The notes beneath the pieces are model-generated. The model was not told where the DNA came from. It searched no databases and saw only the letters and a program-made list of their open reading frames with translations. From assembly GCA_036872755.1 (NCBI GenBank), contig JAVHNS010000001.1, forward strand, positions 3,844,001 to 3,908,000: a DNA stretch of 64,000 nt, given 5' to 3'. Numbering within the stretch: the first letter of the stretch is position 1; each line of letters opens with the position of its first letter. The position numbers were made by a program, and so were the translations under genes. The stretch comes from Orbilia blumenaviensis (taxonomy: Eukaryota; Ascomycota; Orbiliomycetes; Orbiliales; Orbiliaceae). Positions 32,887 to 44,347 of this stretch are shown here, one piece after another.

Positions 32887-34190
32887 GTTCATATGATACA
32901 TAAACCATCAAGCTATACCTCTTTTAATTTTTGGCTATTAATTTCGCCTATAGTTGAGCCTCGTGGAAGTCCGTCGCAATTTTATAGATGGATCTTTGTA
33001 ATATTGGCTGCAGCGCACACACCACATGCACACACACACTCTATCAAAGACGACAGATATGAGAAAGCTAGAGAGCAAACGTATACGAATTACGACGTGC
33101 CCAGCGTATTTTTACTTGGGTAAACGTACTCTCAGGACATTTTTCTTTTCTATTTCGGGGTCTTCATTTCATTTAAATTTTCTTTCTTTTCTACCCAAGA
33201 GAACAAGAGAAAGCCATCTCGGATGATATCGTAATCGGGATACGAAAGAGGTCAAGCTTTACGAGCTCTCTTCTTCGTCTGCTTAAGCTAGCTTGTGCAC
33301 CCCGCGGTGCCCGTTCCCATAAATCTTAAATTTCCCTCTCTTATGTGCAGGCCTGCAGGCCAAGCTGTATGAGTCAGCAAAGGGTAACATCTTGGGGGAC
33401 TCTTTGACTGTAGTCGGAACCCGGAGGTTAACTTTGTTGGAAACGCCGTGATCTTTTCTTATTCCTTCCGCTTGTTCCTTTTTTCTGTTTCCAGGAAATT
33501 TTTGGACATGCAAAGAAGGGTTGAAAACCGAAAAGTACCCACTATAGTTGACTTCTAGCACTTCCATTTCTTCGGAAGGGCCAATTGATGATGTTGATAC
33601 GGCAAAGAACCACGAAGACAGATGCAGTACGCTTACACGGGCTCCACATCCCATGCGCCAGCCCCCCAGCCTGCCGTTCCAGAAATCGAACGAAAAACAA
33701 GAGGCACTCACTCTCTTCTGCTTAGTTCTGGCTTTTAAGATCTTCCGGAATTAGACGGTGCAAGGGCCGAAAAAAAATTTGGGTTCGTCATCGTTCGATT
33801 GATTGTCTCCTGTGAAGCTTTTTTTCCCCTACCCTCCCGCCTTGAATTCACTTCTACGAACCTTTAAGGTTCTCGGTGGGAAGCGAGCCAAAGGAGTTTA
33901 GTGCGGGAAGGGCTTGGTTTAAGCTCCGCATATATCCCCGTGCAGTGGACCGTGGGGCCCGGTATGCAGAGTGCAGGAGCCCATTGCATGATATCGTGTC
34001 GTATTCGATTCTATTCTATTATACTGTAGCCTATTGTATACAATATAGTAATAGGTTATAGCGTAGGTATGAGATAAGCTGATGATTATGAAATGGCTAC
34101 GGATGAGTATTCGTGAAGGTTCCTCCTCATCCTCTTCTTCCTTTTTTTCCTTCCATGGCCAGGGGACATGTCTATGCCATGACCATACCC

Positions 34191-34215
34191 ATATGATATG
34201 ATATGATATGATATG
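34191..34215. repeat. (ATATG)5 pentamer repeat
   Basis: Five perfect copies of ATATG in the long intergenic region, flanked on the right by ATTCG. Confidence 0.85.
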
Positions 34216-35080
34216 ATTCGATAGATACTCTACTACTTGTATACTTTCCATAATAGCGTAGTATCTACAGACGCCCTTCAAAAAGTTATATGGATACTGT
34301 GGCACCAATTCAAACAATTTAATTTAATTTTTTAAATAACATCTACTCCTTCATGCCTACATACCACCGGAGCTGGGCCGTTTCGTTAACGGTTCGTTTG
34401 TCGTGCAGTGTTACATTACATGTATACATCGGACATCCAGCGTCTCGGAGGCTGAATTCATGAATTCCCTTACAAGAAGAAAGAAAGAAAGTATTCCCTG
34501 AGACCTAGAGCCACTAAGTTACATAATATGATGGTATCTAACAGGCCTCTTGTTTTGTGCCCAGAGAAAGAAAGAAAAAAGTTAGACGGGGAATCGCATC
34601 TGCGACTTTTTTGGAAGCTAAACTCAGGACTAGCTGGTCTGAGTAACGTTAACTACCTGATAATCGTTGGTTCGAGTTCGAATTCGGGGTTCCTTTCCCC
34701 GGGGCAAAGGATCTCGGGTCCCCCCATTTACAATTGCATCCCCTTTGCATGTTCCTTTTTTTTCCTTTCTGATTTCCAGGGCTCCGTCTGGTCTGATGCT
34801 GTATGCATGTATAGCAGAGGTAGAGTAGAGCAGTACCTGGGCGGAAGTATCATGTCAAATGATCTCAGACCGGATTCGAATTGATCCCATATCCATAGCT
34901 TAGCCATATTCCATGCCATGCATCCCAACCCGCAATTAACCAGGCCCTGCAGTACACTACTGTGCAGTCAGGAATAGTACTAGTTAGAAGTAGCAAAGAA
35001 AAGCAAAAGAAAAAAAAAAAAACAGTCTGGCATGGTACGGGATAAGAAGAAGTATCATTTCGATACTGTGAGACTGCAAC

Positions 35081-35103
35081 TGAGCCTGAGCCTGAGCCTG
35101 AGA
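35081..35103. repeat. (TGAGCC)3 hexamer repeat
   Basis: Three perfect copies of TGAGCC followed by a degenerate fourth (TGAGAC). Confidence 0.75.
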
Positions 35104-35990
35104 CTAGTCGACTGCAGCCGGGTTTGCTTATTAATAAACCCGCCCCTCCACTGCAGACCAGACCTGGTCGTTTCTTCTCTCTTCCCATGATTGCTGCAAA
35201 ATAGCATTTCCTCACCCTCAGCCAGCCAGTTTCATAGTCTATTCTTTTTTTTTTGTTCCTTTGATGATTCCGTGTCCATACTTCCTTATCTCTTGATCTA
35301 TTCTTTTTATCATATATAGGATATCAATATTTTGTTATGGGACGGTAGTATCGTTTTCAACGGCAGATGCCGAAATCTCACCTCACACCGTTAGCAATAA
35401 ACCTCGATTCGACTATCCACTATACCTGGCGTGCTTAGGCACCTACCTAGCTGACTTAGCCGGTATCAAAAAAATCTACAACCAGGTCTACTATCCCCTG
35501 AATTCGACTACTGAATAGGTACACTTTGAATAAACCACGAAACGGAATTGAACAAACACATCTTCCTCAAATACAACCCAACTTTTGATTACCTGACATT
35601 ACCTGCTCCAGACTCTCTCTTTTTTCCCCTACAACTGCAACTTCCAACGGTGCAAGCTCGTAAGCTTGGTTGGTAATTAAGCGTCTGGAACCCGGCTTAC
35701 GAATCGAACCTTCTCTCTCTTCTTCCCCATCCATTCCATCCAAGTCAGCCCTTCCATTCGTTCGTTAGACTTTCACGGAAAATCTATCTTCTTCTTCAGC
35801 TAAAAAAGCGAAAAAAGAAAAGGAAAGACAGGAGAAGGAATAATCCCTGGAAATACTACTATACAAAAATAGGAAAATAATCGCTGCCGATAAACACCGA
35901 CATCTCCGTTCTATATCCATAGTATCTGACCGACCTTAACCCCGATCTGGTCGGCATCGCAACTACTCCCCCCCTCCCGCTTCGAACTAG

Positions 35991-36014
35991 GAGAGAGCGA
36001 GCGAGAGAGAGACG
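35991..36014. repeat. GA-rich tract before the transcription factor start
   Basis: A GAGAGAGCGAGCGAGAGAGA tract ends about 17 bases upstream of the ATG at 36032, within the presumed 5' leader. Confidence 0.7.
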
Positions 36015-36031
36015 GAGAAAACTATACCAAG

Positions 36032-39000
36032 ATGTCTAGCGAAACCTTACCCGACGCTCCAGCGCCGAATAATCCCAATATTAGCGAGTCGACTAGAAGA
36101 GAGAGCGCCGACGGAGGAGATGCCCCTCGTCAGAAGAGGATCGCTTGTGTTGTCTGTCGCAAACGGAAGCTGAAATGCGACGGCGCCAGGCCGGCTTGTG
36201 GTACTTGCTCGAGACTTGGGCATAATTGGTAATTCTTAACCTTTGGCTCTGTTATGTCTTATTTTATGTTTTTTGTGTCTTCTATATCTGGTTCGTTTCC
36301 GCAGGGCTGTGTCCCTAGGATGGCCAGATATACTGTGCATATTGTTATTTTGTGAGCATATATGTGTGTTTGTGTGTGTGCATAGATGTTCTGACAAGCT
36401 GTTGTCTTCTACTCGGGAAAAAACAGTTCATACGACGAAATACGGCGGAAGAGCGGTCCTAAACGCGGATACGTCAAGGCGCTGGAAGCCCGGCTGGGTA
36501 CGTGAATGGCCATCTCATGACGAAAAAACAAAAAAAACATTCTCCTCCACGTGCTGATTATACATTTACTTACTGATTGATATTCCAACGTGCAGCCCAG
36601 GTGGAGACACTTCTCAAGACCCAGGATGGACCGGGGGACACCCCTCCGATCAGCAAGACCGATTCCATGAACGCCATGCCCCAGAACAGCCTCAACTTTT
36701 CCATATCCAACGTTGCAGACTTCCAACATGTCTTAGCGAAGAAAAGACAGGAAGAAGCACAAGCAAAAAAGGCGGCCCCTCAAAGACCTACTGCTGCTGC
36801 TGCTTTTAATGTCGACGACATCCAACCTTTTACAAATATCCCGGACTATCGTGGATTCCCCGATACCAATCTTGACAATGTTGGCACTGGAGGGTTTGGG
36901 GCTGGGATGCAAGATCCTGGCCTGTCGTGGGAAATGATACAGTTGGGTATCGATGAAGCTCTGCCGGATCAGCATGTCATCGACGAATTACATGATATAT
37001 ACTTCGCCAAAGTTGCGCCTTACGGGCCAATAATACACAAGGGCCGATATCTGGCCAGTCTCGACCTTGCACCACAGATGCGCGCACCAGTATGTTTGCG
37101 ATACGCGATATGGATGATGGCCGCCTCTGTTTCAGATCAGTATTCCAGTCTGCAAACGGTTTTCTATCGACGGGCACGAAAATATGCCGAGGAAGCTGAG
37201 ATGAAGGGTCATGGCGAACATGTTGTCAGCGTGCAGTTTGCCCAAGCCTGGGGCATCTTGGCGACATACGAGTACAGGCTCATGTACTTCCCTCGAGCGT
37301 GGATGTCGGCCGGAAGATCTGTTAGATTGTGCCAGATGCTCGGATTGAACCGATTGGACGGAGTGGGTCTCGACGTCAAACAATGTATACCCCCACCGAA
37401 GGATTGGACAGAGCTGGAGGAGAGGCGAAGAACGTTTTGGATTGCTTTTTGCACAGATCGGTATGCGTCGATTGGAACCGGGTGGCCTATGCAAATTGAT
37501 GAGAAGGATATCATGACACATCTCCCTTCGTCAGACGAAGCCTTTACTGCTGGACGAGCGACAAAATCTTATACTTTGAAAGAAGCTCTTACACCGGGTG
37601 GAGCACCCAGTCTTTCATCATACGCCGGCGTTATCATCATGGCAGCTTTGATCGGTCGAAATTTACTCCACCTTCACCGCCCCGATGAGGGCGAAGACGA
37701 TTCGGATTATGAAAAGGGTGAATTCTGGAGACGACACAGGCACATGGATAACATCTTACTCAACACTGTCATGTCGCTACCACCACAATTCAAACTTCCA
37801 AACGGAATTATGGATCCGAATATTGTGTTCACGAATATGAACATTCATACTTGTACGATATGTCTACACCAAGCTGCGATTTTCAAGGCCGACAAGTTCA
37901 AGCTCCCTTCGAGTGTCTCGAAAGAATCAAAATATCGTTGTGTTTCAGCAGCCGCTCAGATAACGGCTATCATGAAGATGATTGGTAGCCAGGATATGAC
38001 AGCGGTATGTTTAGTTCCTCCTTTCTATGATTTAACCATTTTCACTAATTGATTGATATTTAGATGAACCCGTTTGTTTCCTTCTGTCTCTACGTTGCCG
38101 CGAGAGTCTTTGTTCAGTACCTGAAGAGTAATCCAAACGACGAGAATATCCGCTCGTCCTTGGACTTCCTCATCAGTGCCATGGGTCACCTAAAAAAGTT
38201 GAACCCATTAACCGAGTCCTTCCTCGTACAACTGGATGTTGATATGATCGGATCGATGGACCAACCGGCGAACAATTCGAGATTTCCGTACGGACTGAAG
38301 AAGGGAGCAGTAAGTGAATGCTTTTTCAGTCAAAAGGAAAGCTCCTCAGCGAGGGTAAGTTCTCTTCCTGAGGTGTCTTCGATTAATATATGTTCGTAGT
38401 TACTTACGCCTTTTGAAATATAGGCTGAAATATATGTTCCTCGAGACGGGAAGGCATATGATGGGAACACATGTACACCTAGTGGATCCTCGAATGCTAA
38501 TGGCAAGAGCCCCTCTGAGGTAGGGGACCCGCCGGCGCCTTCACCGTTCTTGACCTGCCACACAACAATAATGAATATCAGTATGGAGAAGGCTGCTCGA
38601 GAAAAGGAGGCACAAAGGCAGGGGCCTACTACTGTGTCTTCGACCACAAGCACTGGATCGAATCATACTTCGCCATCCATGGACCTCTCAGGCTCTAACG
38701 AACACTCCAGTCACACTTCACCGTCAAATAACAGCGGATTCTCGCCGATCGAGGAGATGGTCACAATATCTTCACATGATTTCTTACAACAACAGCAGCA
38801 ACCTCCTCAAACAACCACGCTTTCTGGATTTGATTTTGGCTTCGTCCCCGGTGTCTTGCTGGGGACGGGAGCAGGTACTGGGTCGGGGATGACACCGAAG
38901 GAATTCTCGAATCCGACTCTACAGGCCGATGTGTTTGATATCAACAATATGACAACGGAGCAGCAGGATGCGATCTTTACAGAGATGTTAGCTATGAATT

Positions 39001-39041
39001 CGCCTTCGCAATGGATGAACGGTCAGAATTGGGCTACTTGA
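36032..39041 (+). CDS. Zn2Cys6 fungal-specific transcription factor
   Basis: This is a nuclear DNA-binding regulator; targets are unknown and I do not recognise a named orthologue. Five exons (36032-36228, 36427-36497, 36596-38004, 38064-38309, 38424-39041) give 846 residues. The binuclear zinc cluster is at about residues 36-65: CVVCRKRKLKCDG, then CGTCSRLGHN, with the sixth Cys supplied by the first codon of exon 2. A linker (RRKSGPKRGYVKALEAR) and a short coiled-coil-like segment (AQVETLLKTQ) follow. The fungal transcription factor domain (PF04082 type) spans about residues 220-520, with SVQFAQAWGILATYEYR, RSVRLCQMLGLNRLDG and LEERRRTFWIAFCTDRYAS. The C-terminus is Ser/Thr/Gln-rich (LQQQQQPPQTTT), a likely activation region, and ends near an acidic patch. 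Confidence 0.92.
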
Positions 39042-40123
39042 TAGCATAACTGGACTGGTGGAGCCAGAACAAGGAGTTGTAGCTGTGATTCGTTGAGTTG
39101 CTTTCTTTCCCTTTTTGTTTTGCTATCACTTTCACATCAGGGATATACGGGGAATAACCAAGAAAAGTTTGGGCTATTATATATTTTTTCTTTAATCTCC
39201 TCTCACGTTTGCAAATAGGTGGTATTTTTCATGACATATATGTCTGTTCAACCCCCCTTTATCCTCCCCCCTTTCACCCCTTTGTTTTCTTTAGTTTGGG
39301 ATATCCTTCGTCTTTTTTGTTTAGGGAGTTATCTTGGGAGTTCTAATTTGAACACATTCCGTTCTTCACATTTGTTTGAATAGGGAAGTATCATTTTTTG
39401 CTATTACATAGGGCTACATACTCGGTCTGTTCTCCTTCTCCCCTTCTAATCATGTCATCGGGCGAGCTATATAAGTATATTTTTCATATACATACTTATC
39501 TCTACTTTGGAATTATCGAACACCTTTTTCTTTTCCGGCTCTTATGTAATTCTAATTTGGCGGGACAAAGTAACTGTATCTTGTGGGGATGAATTATATT
39601 GGTTGTTTAGTCTATTTTATTTTATCTATCTATATGATATGCTATATATCTGAAATGTCATGTACTATTTATCGTAGCTGCTTACTTATTTACCTATGGG
39701 GCTATACTGTATTTATCAATACCAGCTACCTTTCGAAATTCTCACGAATGAGCACTGTGCAGACATGTGCATGACATGGCATGCCTCCAAGATCGAATAT
39801 GAGAGGCTGAGAGATGGAGAGAGAGAGAGAGAAAACGGACCAGGGGTATTGTTTTTACCTCGGCCCAAAAACCTGGGCTGAACGCGCCGCCCGCGCAGTC
39901 GGCTCTCGTTCAAAACAACCATCCCAGCCTCCCCTTGCTTTAAACAACCAGTTACCTTAACTTAGGTAGTTACCCGACATCATCAGCATCAGCATTACCA
40001 TATCATCACCATAAAACAACGACACCTTCAATTGACGACCACAACCACCACAACCACAAATTATATACGAAAGTGGATGAGAGATAGATAAATAGAGAGA
40101 TAGAGGGATACACAAAAAAAAAG
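39042..40123. other. Intergenic region between Zn2Cys6 gene and HIT gene
   Basis: About 1.1 kb with T-rich downstream DNA next to the transcription factor, a GAGAGAGAGAGA tract at about 39818-39833 and an A9 run just before the HIT start. No gene is seen. It should include the HIT gene promoter. Confidence 0.5.
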
Positions 40124-41303
40124 ATGCCAGCATACACAACCTCCACCGCCAAACGCTCCCGCCGCTCTCGCGCCTCCGCACACAGCCGCCACTCCTCCCG
40201 CCCCCTCCACACCGACGAAGAAGACTGTCCCTTCTGCGCAATCTCCCGTTCAAACCCTCCTCGTAGCCAGATATCCCCTTACACAGCCCCATCAACCGCC
40301 TCACCAACCCACAATCGCGAAACAACGCATATGATCCTCTCCACACCCCAAGTAATCGGATTCCTGGATATAATGCCTCTGTCGCCTGGACATGTGCTGT
40401 TGACGCCCAGACACCATGCCGAGAAGATTATGGATTTGACACCTGAGGAAGGGGCGAGTTTGGGGGCGTGGTTACCTATTATTACCAGGGCCGTTAGCAG
40501 GGCTATGCAGGTTGATGATTTGAATGTGGTGCAGAATAATGGTATGGATAGCGAAACTCCTGAGGATTGTAGAGTTAATGTTGGGTGGGGGAGGAAAGTC
40601 TTTGATGAGGTTAAGGAGAAGGTGGAGGGGGTTTTTGGCGGGGATGGTTAGTACTTCCCTCTCTATCTTTCTCGCTCTCTTTTTTTTTTCATACATTATT
40701 TCTTTTGCTTTGCTTGGTTTCCTTTCTGCTCTTTTATATATCTTATATTGTATATGCTTGAGGAGGGGTATTTACAAGAAAGAAGGGAAAAGAGAAAAGA
40801 CAAGAAAGAAAAAAAAAAACCAAAAGCTGATGAACATACGCCATACTTCTGGCACTTCATCAGAAAACCACTCCCAAAATGGAACCCCCAAAGAAATAAA
40901 AAGAAGAAGAAGAAGAGGAAAAGAAGAACAAGAAAGATTATTATCAGGTACTTGATCGAAAAAACTTCAAAAGGATCGCGACCCGCTAACGAATAACCCC
41001 CCTTTTCGCCGCCGCCGCCCTCCCGGATGCGAATTTCTATCAAAAAAATATATATTAATAGGCGCCAGAGCAAGTCAAGTCGTCAAACACGTTCATTACC
41101 ATATCATCCCCCGGCCGGAATCACACACTGCTTCCAGAGCATGGACTATGTTCGGAAAGGGACAGCGCTCCGATCTGGACGACGATGAAGCTGCATTGAT
41201 TGCTGCTAGGATTCGACAGGAGATCGCGTGGGAAATGGAGAGGATGGGGAATAGTACTGATGCACCGGTGTTCAGAACGACGGTGTTGGCACCAAAGTTG
41301 TAG
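40124..41303 (+). CDS. HIT-family (HINT-like) nucleotide hydrolase
   Basis: Histidine-triad proteins hydrolyse nucleoside phosphoramidates or dinucleotides. Two exons, 40124-40541 and 41062-41303, give 219 residues. Exon 1 encodes a basic Ser/Arg-rich N-terminus, the CPFCAISRSNP start of HINT-type domains, the FLDIMPLSPGHVLLTPR block and NVVQNNG. Exon 2 supplies GARASQVVKHVHYHIIPRP, which contains the catalytic HVHYH triad, then the tail ending VFRTTVLAPKL. The joined sequence NNG-ARASQVV matches the family exactly across the junction. The intron is 520 nt, far longer than others here, and A/G-rich. Reading without the splice gives a 175-residue protein with no catalytic histidines, which I think is wrong. 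Confidence 0.9.
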
Positions 41304-42718
41304 ATTGGGTGAGATGGGATGGTTAGATATAGATATGGATGGTGTGGACACGAATAGACGGGATTGGGGAAGCTATAATGAATCATCGATCAATTGGGTT
41401 GTAAGAGTAGGGAAAATTCGTTTCATCTTCATAAAAAAATAGAGACATGTTTTAATTTTTACCATTGGAGGGGCAGTGGGGAAAAAAGAAGGAGGGGAAC
41501 GAGGAAGATACAAATCGGCATCTGGACTGGCCTCTGGTTTTTTTTCACGTTTCACGCTTTTTGTTTGTATTGTATTGTATTTGCTGTGTAGTTTTGTATG
41601 AAACGTTAGCGTCTTTGGATTTTATGGGAAATACAGCGTCTTTACCATCATGTGCATCATACCAGTGCCTCAAATACTAGTGAAGAGTACCATAGCAGGT
41701 GCCTATTGATGAAACACCATGCAGTTCAACTGCTATATCTATCAAGTCGAAACGAAACATACACTATGATACCATAACAAAGTCTAGAACGTTATACGCT
41801 ACACACACGAAAAAAGATAATATATGATGTATCTCCCATTAAGTTTACGCCAGCCTCACCAGCCGACTTCTATGCCAGAGTACAAATATGCACATGTGGA
41901 AAAAACCGCGATAGAGTGATAAGAAAAAGAGCAAAAAAAAGAGCAAAGAGAAGCCCGTAGTAGCAAAGTGCGCAAAATGAACCTGGAAGGATGCTCGAAG
42001 AACGCCTTTGTACCGTGTTCTGAAAGGAACAAGTGGGAAAGGGGAAAGAAAAAACGGCACGAAACAAGTAATACAAAGCATGCTTGGATGGCGAAGAAAT
42101 AAAAAAGCGAAAGAGAATCAGAGTCATCGTACCGTTCCCAATGACATGAATTATCGAATGGTCTTAAGGGGAAACGTGAGTAGCAGAGGAAAGGAACGAG
42201 TCTCCATGTCAATGGGAAGGGATAATATGTACACAAAGCAGAGGAAAGCAATTTTAGGACGCCTTGGATCGTTAGTTTCTTTGTCAGTAAAGGAACAGTA
42301 TCGTATTTCTTGAAGCCTCTGAGTTAGTATTGATTCAAGCTTGTAATAGTAGACGTCCGCGAGATTCAGGACATTATTCTAACCAGGAAACAGTTAAGGA
42401 CGGCGTAAGAAGCGAATACAGGGTGACGGGCCTATCGCTCCTCTTGCACGAGCCCGCCGTTCCAGGGAAGACATGTGAATGACCTCAGCTGCGGAGGGTA
42501 TGGAGAAGAGGTGTGAATGACGAAGGTTGGAGGGTTCAAGATGAAAAGAGCAAATAAAAAAAACAGGACAGAGCGAAAACAAACACCCGGTACGCCGTTA
42601 AATCATGAGTGAAAAGGAAAAAACAATGTATGTCCGCATATCACCTGCCATGCAAAATCGGTGGTCACGGAAAGATAAAACACAAGGAAGCAAAGCGTCA
42701 AGACAAGGAAAGCTGTGC
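41304..42718. other. Convergent 3' flanks of HIT gene and cyclin gene
   Basis: About 1.4 kb between two converging genes, unusually long for two 3' UTRs. No open frame shows a domain. It includes A-rich and T-rich stretches (41925-42110). A long cyclin 3' UTR or a non-coding transcript is possible. Confidence 0.5.
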
Positions 42719-44347
42719 TCACAAGTCGACAGGTTCATTCAAGTCGACCTTATAGTGAACAGCAGCACTCTTAGCCCAAGAGCGAACTTTGATAGAAGCT
42801 ACGAAGATGTAAGCATTAGTGGCGTGTTCGAGAAAGGAAGCTGTGATGATACATACCCTTCTTGAACTTCTTATCAGCGTACTTCATGAAAAAGGCCTCG
42901 TGCTTGACTGGGCGGGCGAGGTAATCAACCATAAGCTTGAAAACCGGCATAATCTCGTCTTCCGTGTATCCAGAGTAGTGGACAAGGCTTGCGTTCTATT
43001 GATTTGTTAGCGGGAAATAATTATAAGATTATTGGGGGCTAAGAGGACCGACGTACCCATGAGCCGCGATTGTACATCTTCCTAGCCATGTACATGGCAG
43101 CCGCAGCAACAAGCGAGCCTGGGTATTCGAGAAAGCGGTAGTCAAGAAGGCTAACTTCCATCAGATACTTCGCGAATGTACGAGTGCGGATATCATAGTC
43201 ATCCGCCTTGGAGATTCTGCGAAGGAAATTCATGGGGTTTGGGTACGATAGGTCATAGTCGAGAGTGGTAAGAATGTAGCGCTCAGCCCTGAGAAGTTCG
43301 TCTTCGACATAGCCACCATCGCTGACATAGATGAAATTCTTAATGGATGGTGAATAGACTTCTTCGTATTTCGCAGCGACCCACATGGCAGCAACACCAA
43401 CGAGCTGGAGCTTATCCAACCCGACTTGCTTAAGGCCGAGGAATCGGTCGATGATGTTGACTGTCAAGTAGAGGGTCTCTGGGAGAAGGCGGAAACGAGT
43501 GTGAACTTCAATGAGCCAGTCGACGAGGATACCACGCATCTTCCACTGCAACTCATCCTGATGATCCATATACTCAGGATTGGCCATGGATTTTGCTTCC
43601 ATATCACGAAGGTAGCCATCAATTTCTTCAGCATACTCGGCGACCATCAATGGATCGTCATCCTCTTCAAGTTCAATGACGGCGGCCCGTTGAGGTTCAA
43701 CAACACGAGTTCGCTTGGTATTTGGTTCATTTGCGAAAACTTCACCCTCCTTCTCAAGGGCAGTTGGCTTTTGGGCGGCGACTTCCTTGGTGGGCTTTGT
43801 CTTAACTTCAACAGCGGCGACTTCTGGCTTTTTCTCGACGGGGGCCTCGTTTTCATTGTTATCGACTTCGGCGGTACGAGCGGAGTTTGAACGCTTTCGA
43901 GGGCGAGACGCAGTGGTCTTAGTAACCTGCTTGACCTCGACAGGTTTGACTTCCTCAACAACTTTCTCCTTAAGAACGGTGCGAGACTTTGTCTTGGTAA
44001 CCCCTGTCTTAGCAGTGAGAACACTCTTGACAGCCTTCTTGGTTTCCTTCTCGAGGGAACCATCCTGAGCAGCTTTGTTAAAGTTGCTGACGTCCTCAAG
44101 GGCAACACGTTTGCGGTTCAATGGTTGAGAAGCCTTGGTGCTAGCAGCAGTGGTCGAGGCCAGAGCTTTGCCAACCGACTTGGTTGAGGCACGCGTGGCT
44201 CGGCTCGCAATACCGGCGTTCTCATCTTGATTTTGCGCCCTTTGGCGGGTGACTCGTTTCTAGAATGAACGATCAGATTGATATTCCTTCAGACGCCAAT
44301 ACACGAGAGGATATAGGTTAGGAGAATAGGAGACTTACTGCTTGCAT
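42719..44347 (-). CDS. G2/mitotic-specific B-type cyclin
   Basis: This is the regulatory subunit of the mitotic Cdk1 kinase. It has four exons: 44347-44339 (only Met-Gln-Ala), about 44260-43058, about 42997-42860 and about 42801-42719, giving roughly 475 residues. The N-terminus is basic and contains a destruction box RVALEDVSN (RxxLxxxxN), so APC/C-driven degradation at mitotic exit is expected. A Lys/Val/Glu-rich disordered region follows. The cyclin box carries the hallmark MRGILVDWLIEVHTRF, YLTVNIIDRFL and AAKYEEVYSP. The second cyclin fold has ISKADDYDIRTRTFAKYLME and ends SIKVRSWAKSAAVHYKVD. Orthologues are NimE in Aspergillus and Clb-type cyclins in yeast. The first coding exon of 9 nt is unusual. 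Confidence 0.95.

Larger units (their letters stand above)
32695..36031. other. Long 3.3 kb intergenic region and probable long leader of the Zn2Cys6 gene
   Basis: No supported protein gene lies here. It holds many simple repeats (TACA, ATATG and TGAGCC arrays, C/T tracts), an A13 run near 35010, and several short open frames without domains. The right end (about 35500-36031) is C/T-rich, then A-rich, then GA-rich, and looks like a fungal promoter and 5' leader. Long intergenic regions upstream of regulatory genes are common in filamentous fungi. An unannotated non-coding transcript is possible but not shown. Confidence 0.5.

Noticed and set aside
34597..34700. A tRNA-like GGTTCGAGTTCGAATTC segment
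   Set aside because: The T-loop-like word is present but I could not pair acceptor, D and anticodon arms around it.
32695..36031. Search for a transposon or secondary-metabolite cluster in the long intergenic region
   Set aside because: No transposase, reverse transcriptase, terminal repeats or biosynthetic enzymes were seen; only simple repeats and short frames.
40124..40651. A 175-residue single-exon HIT protein
   Set aside because: It lacks the histidine triad. Splicing at 40541/41062 gives a complete and typical HIT domain.
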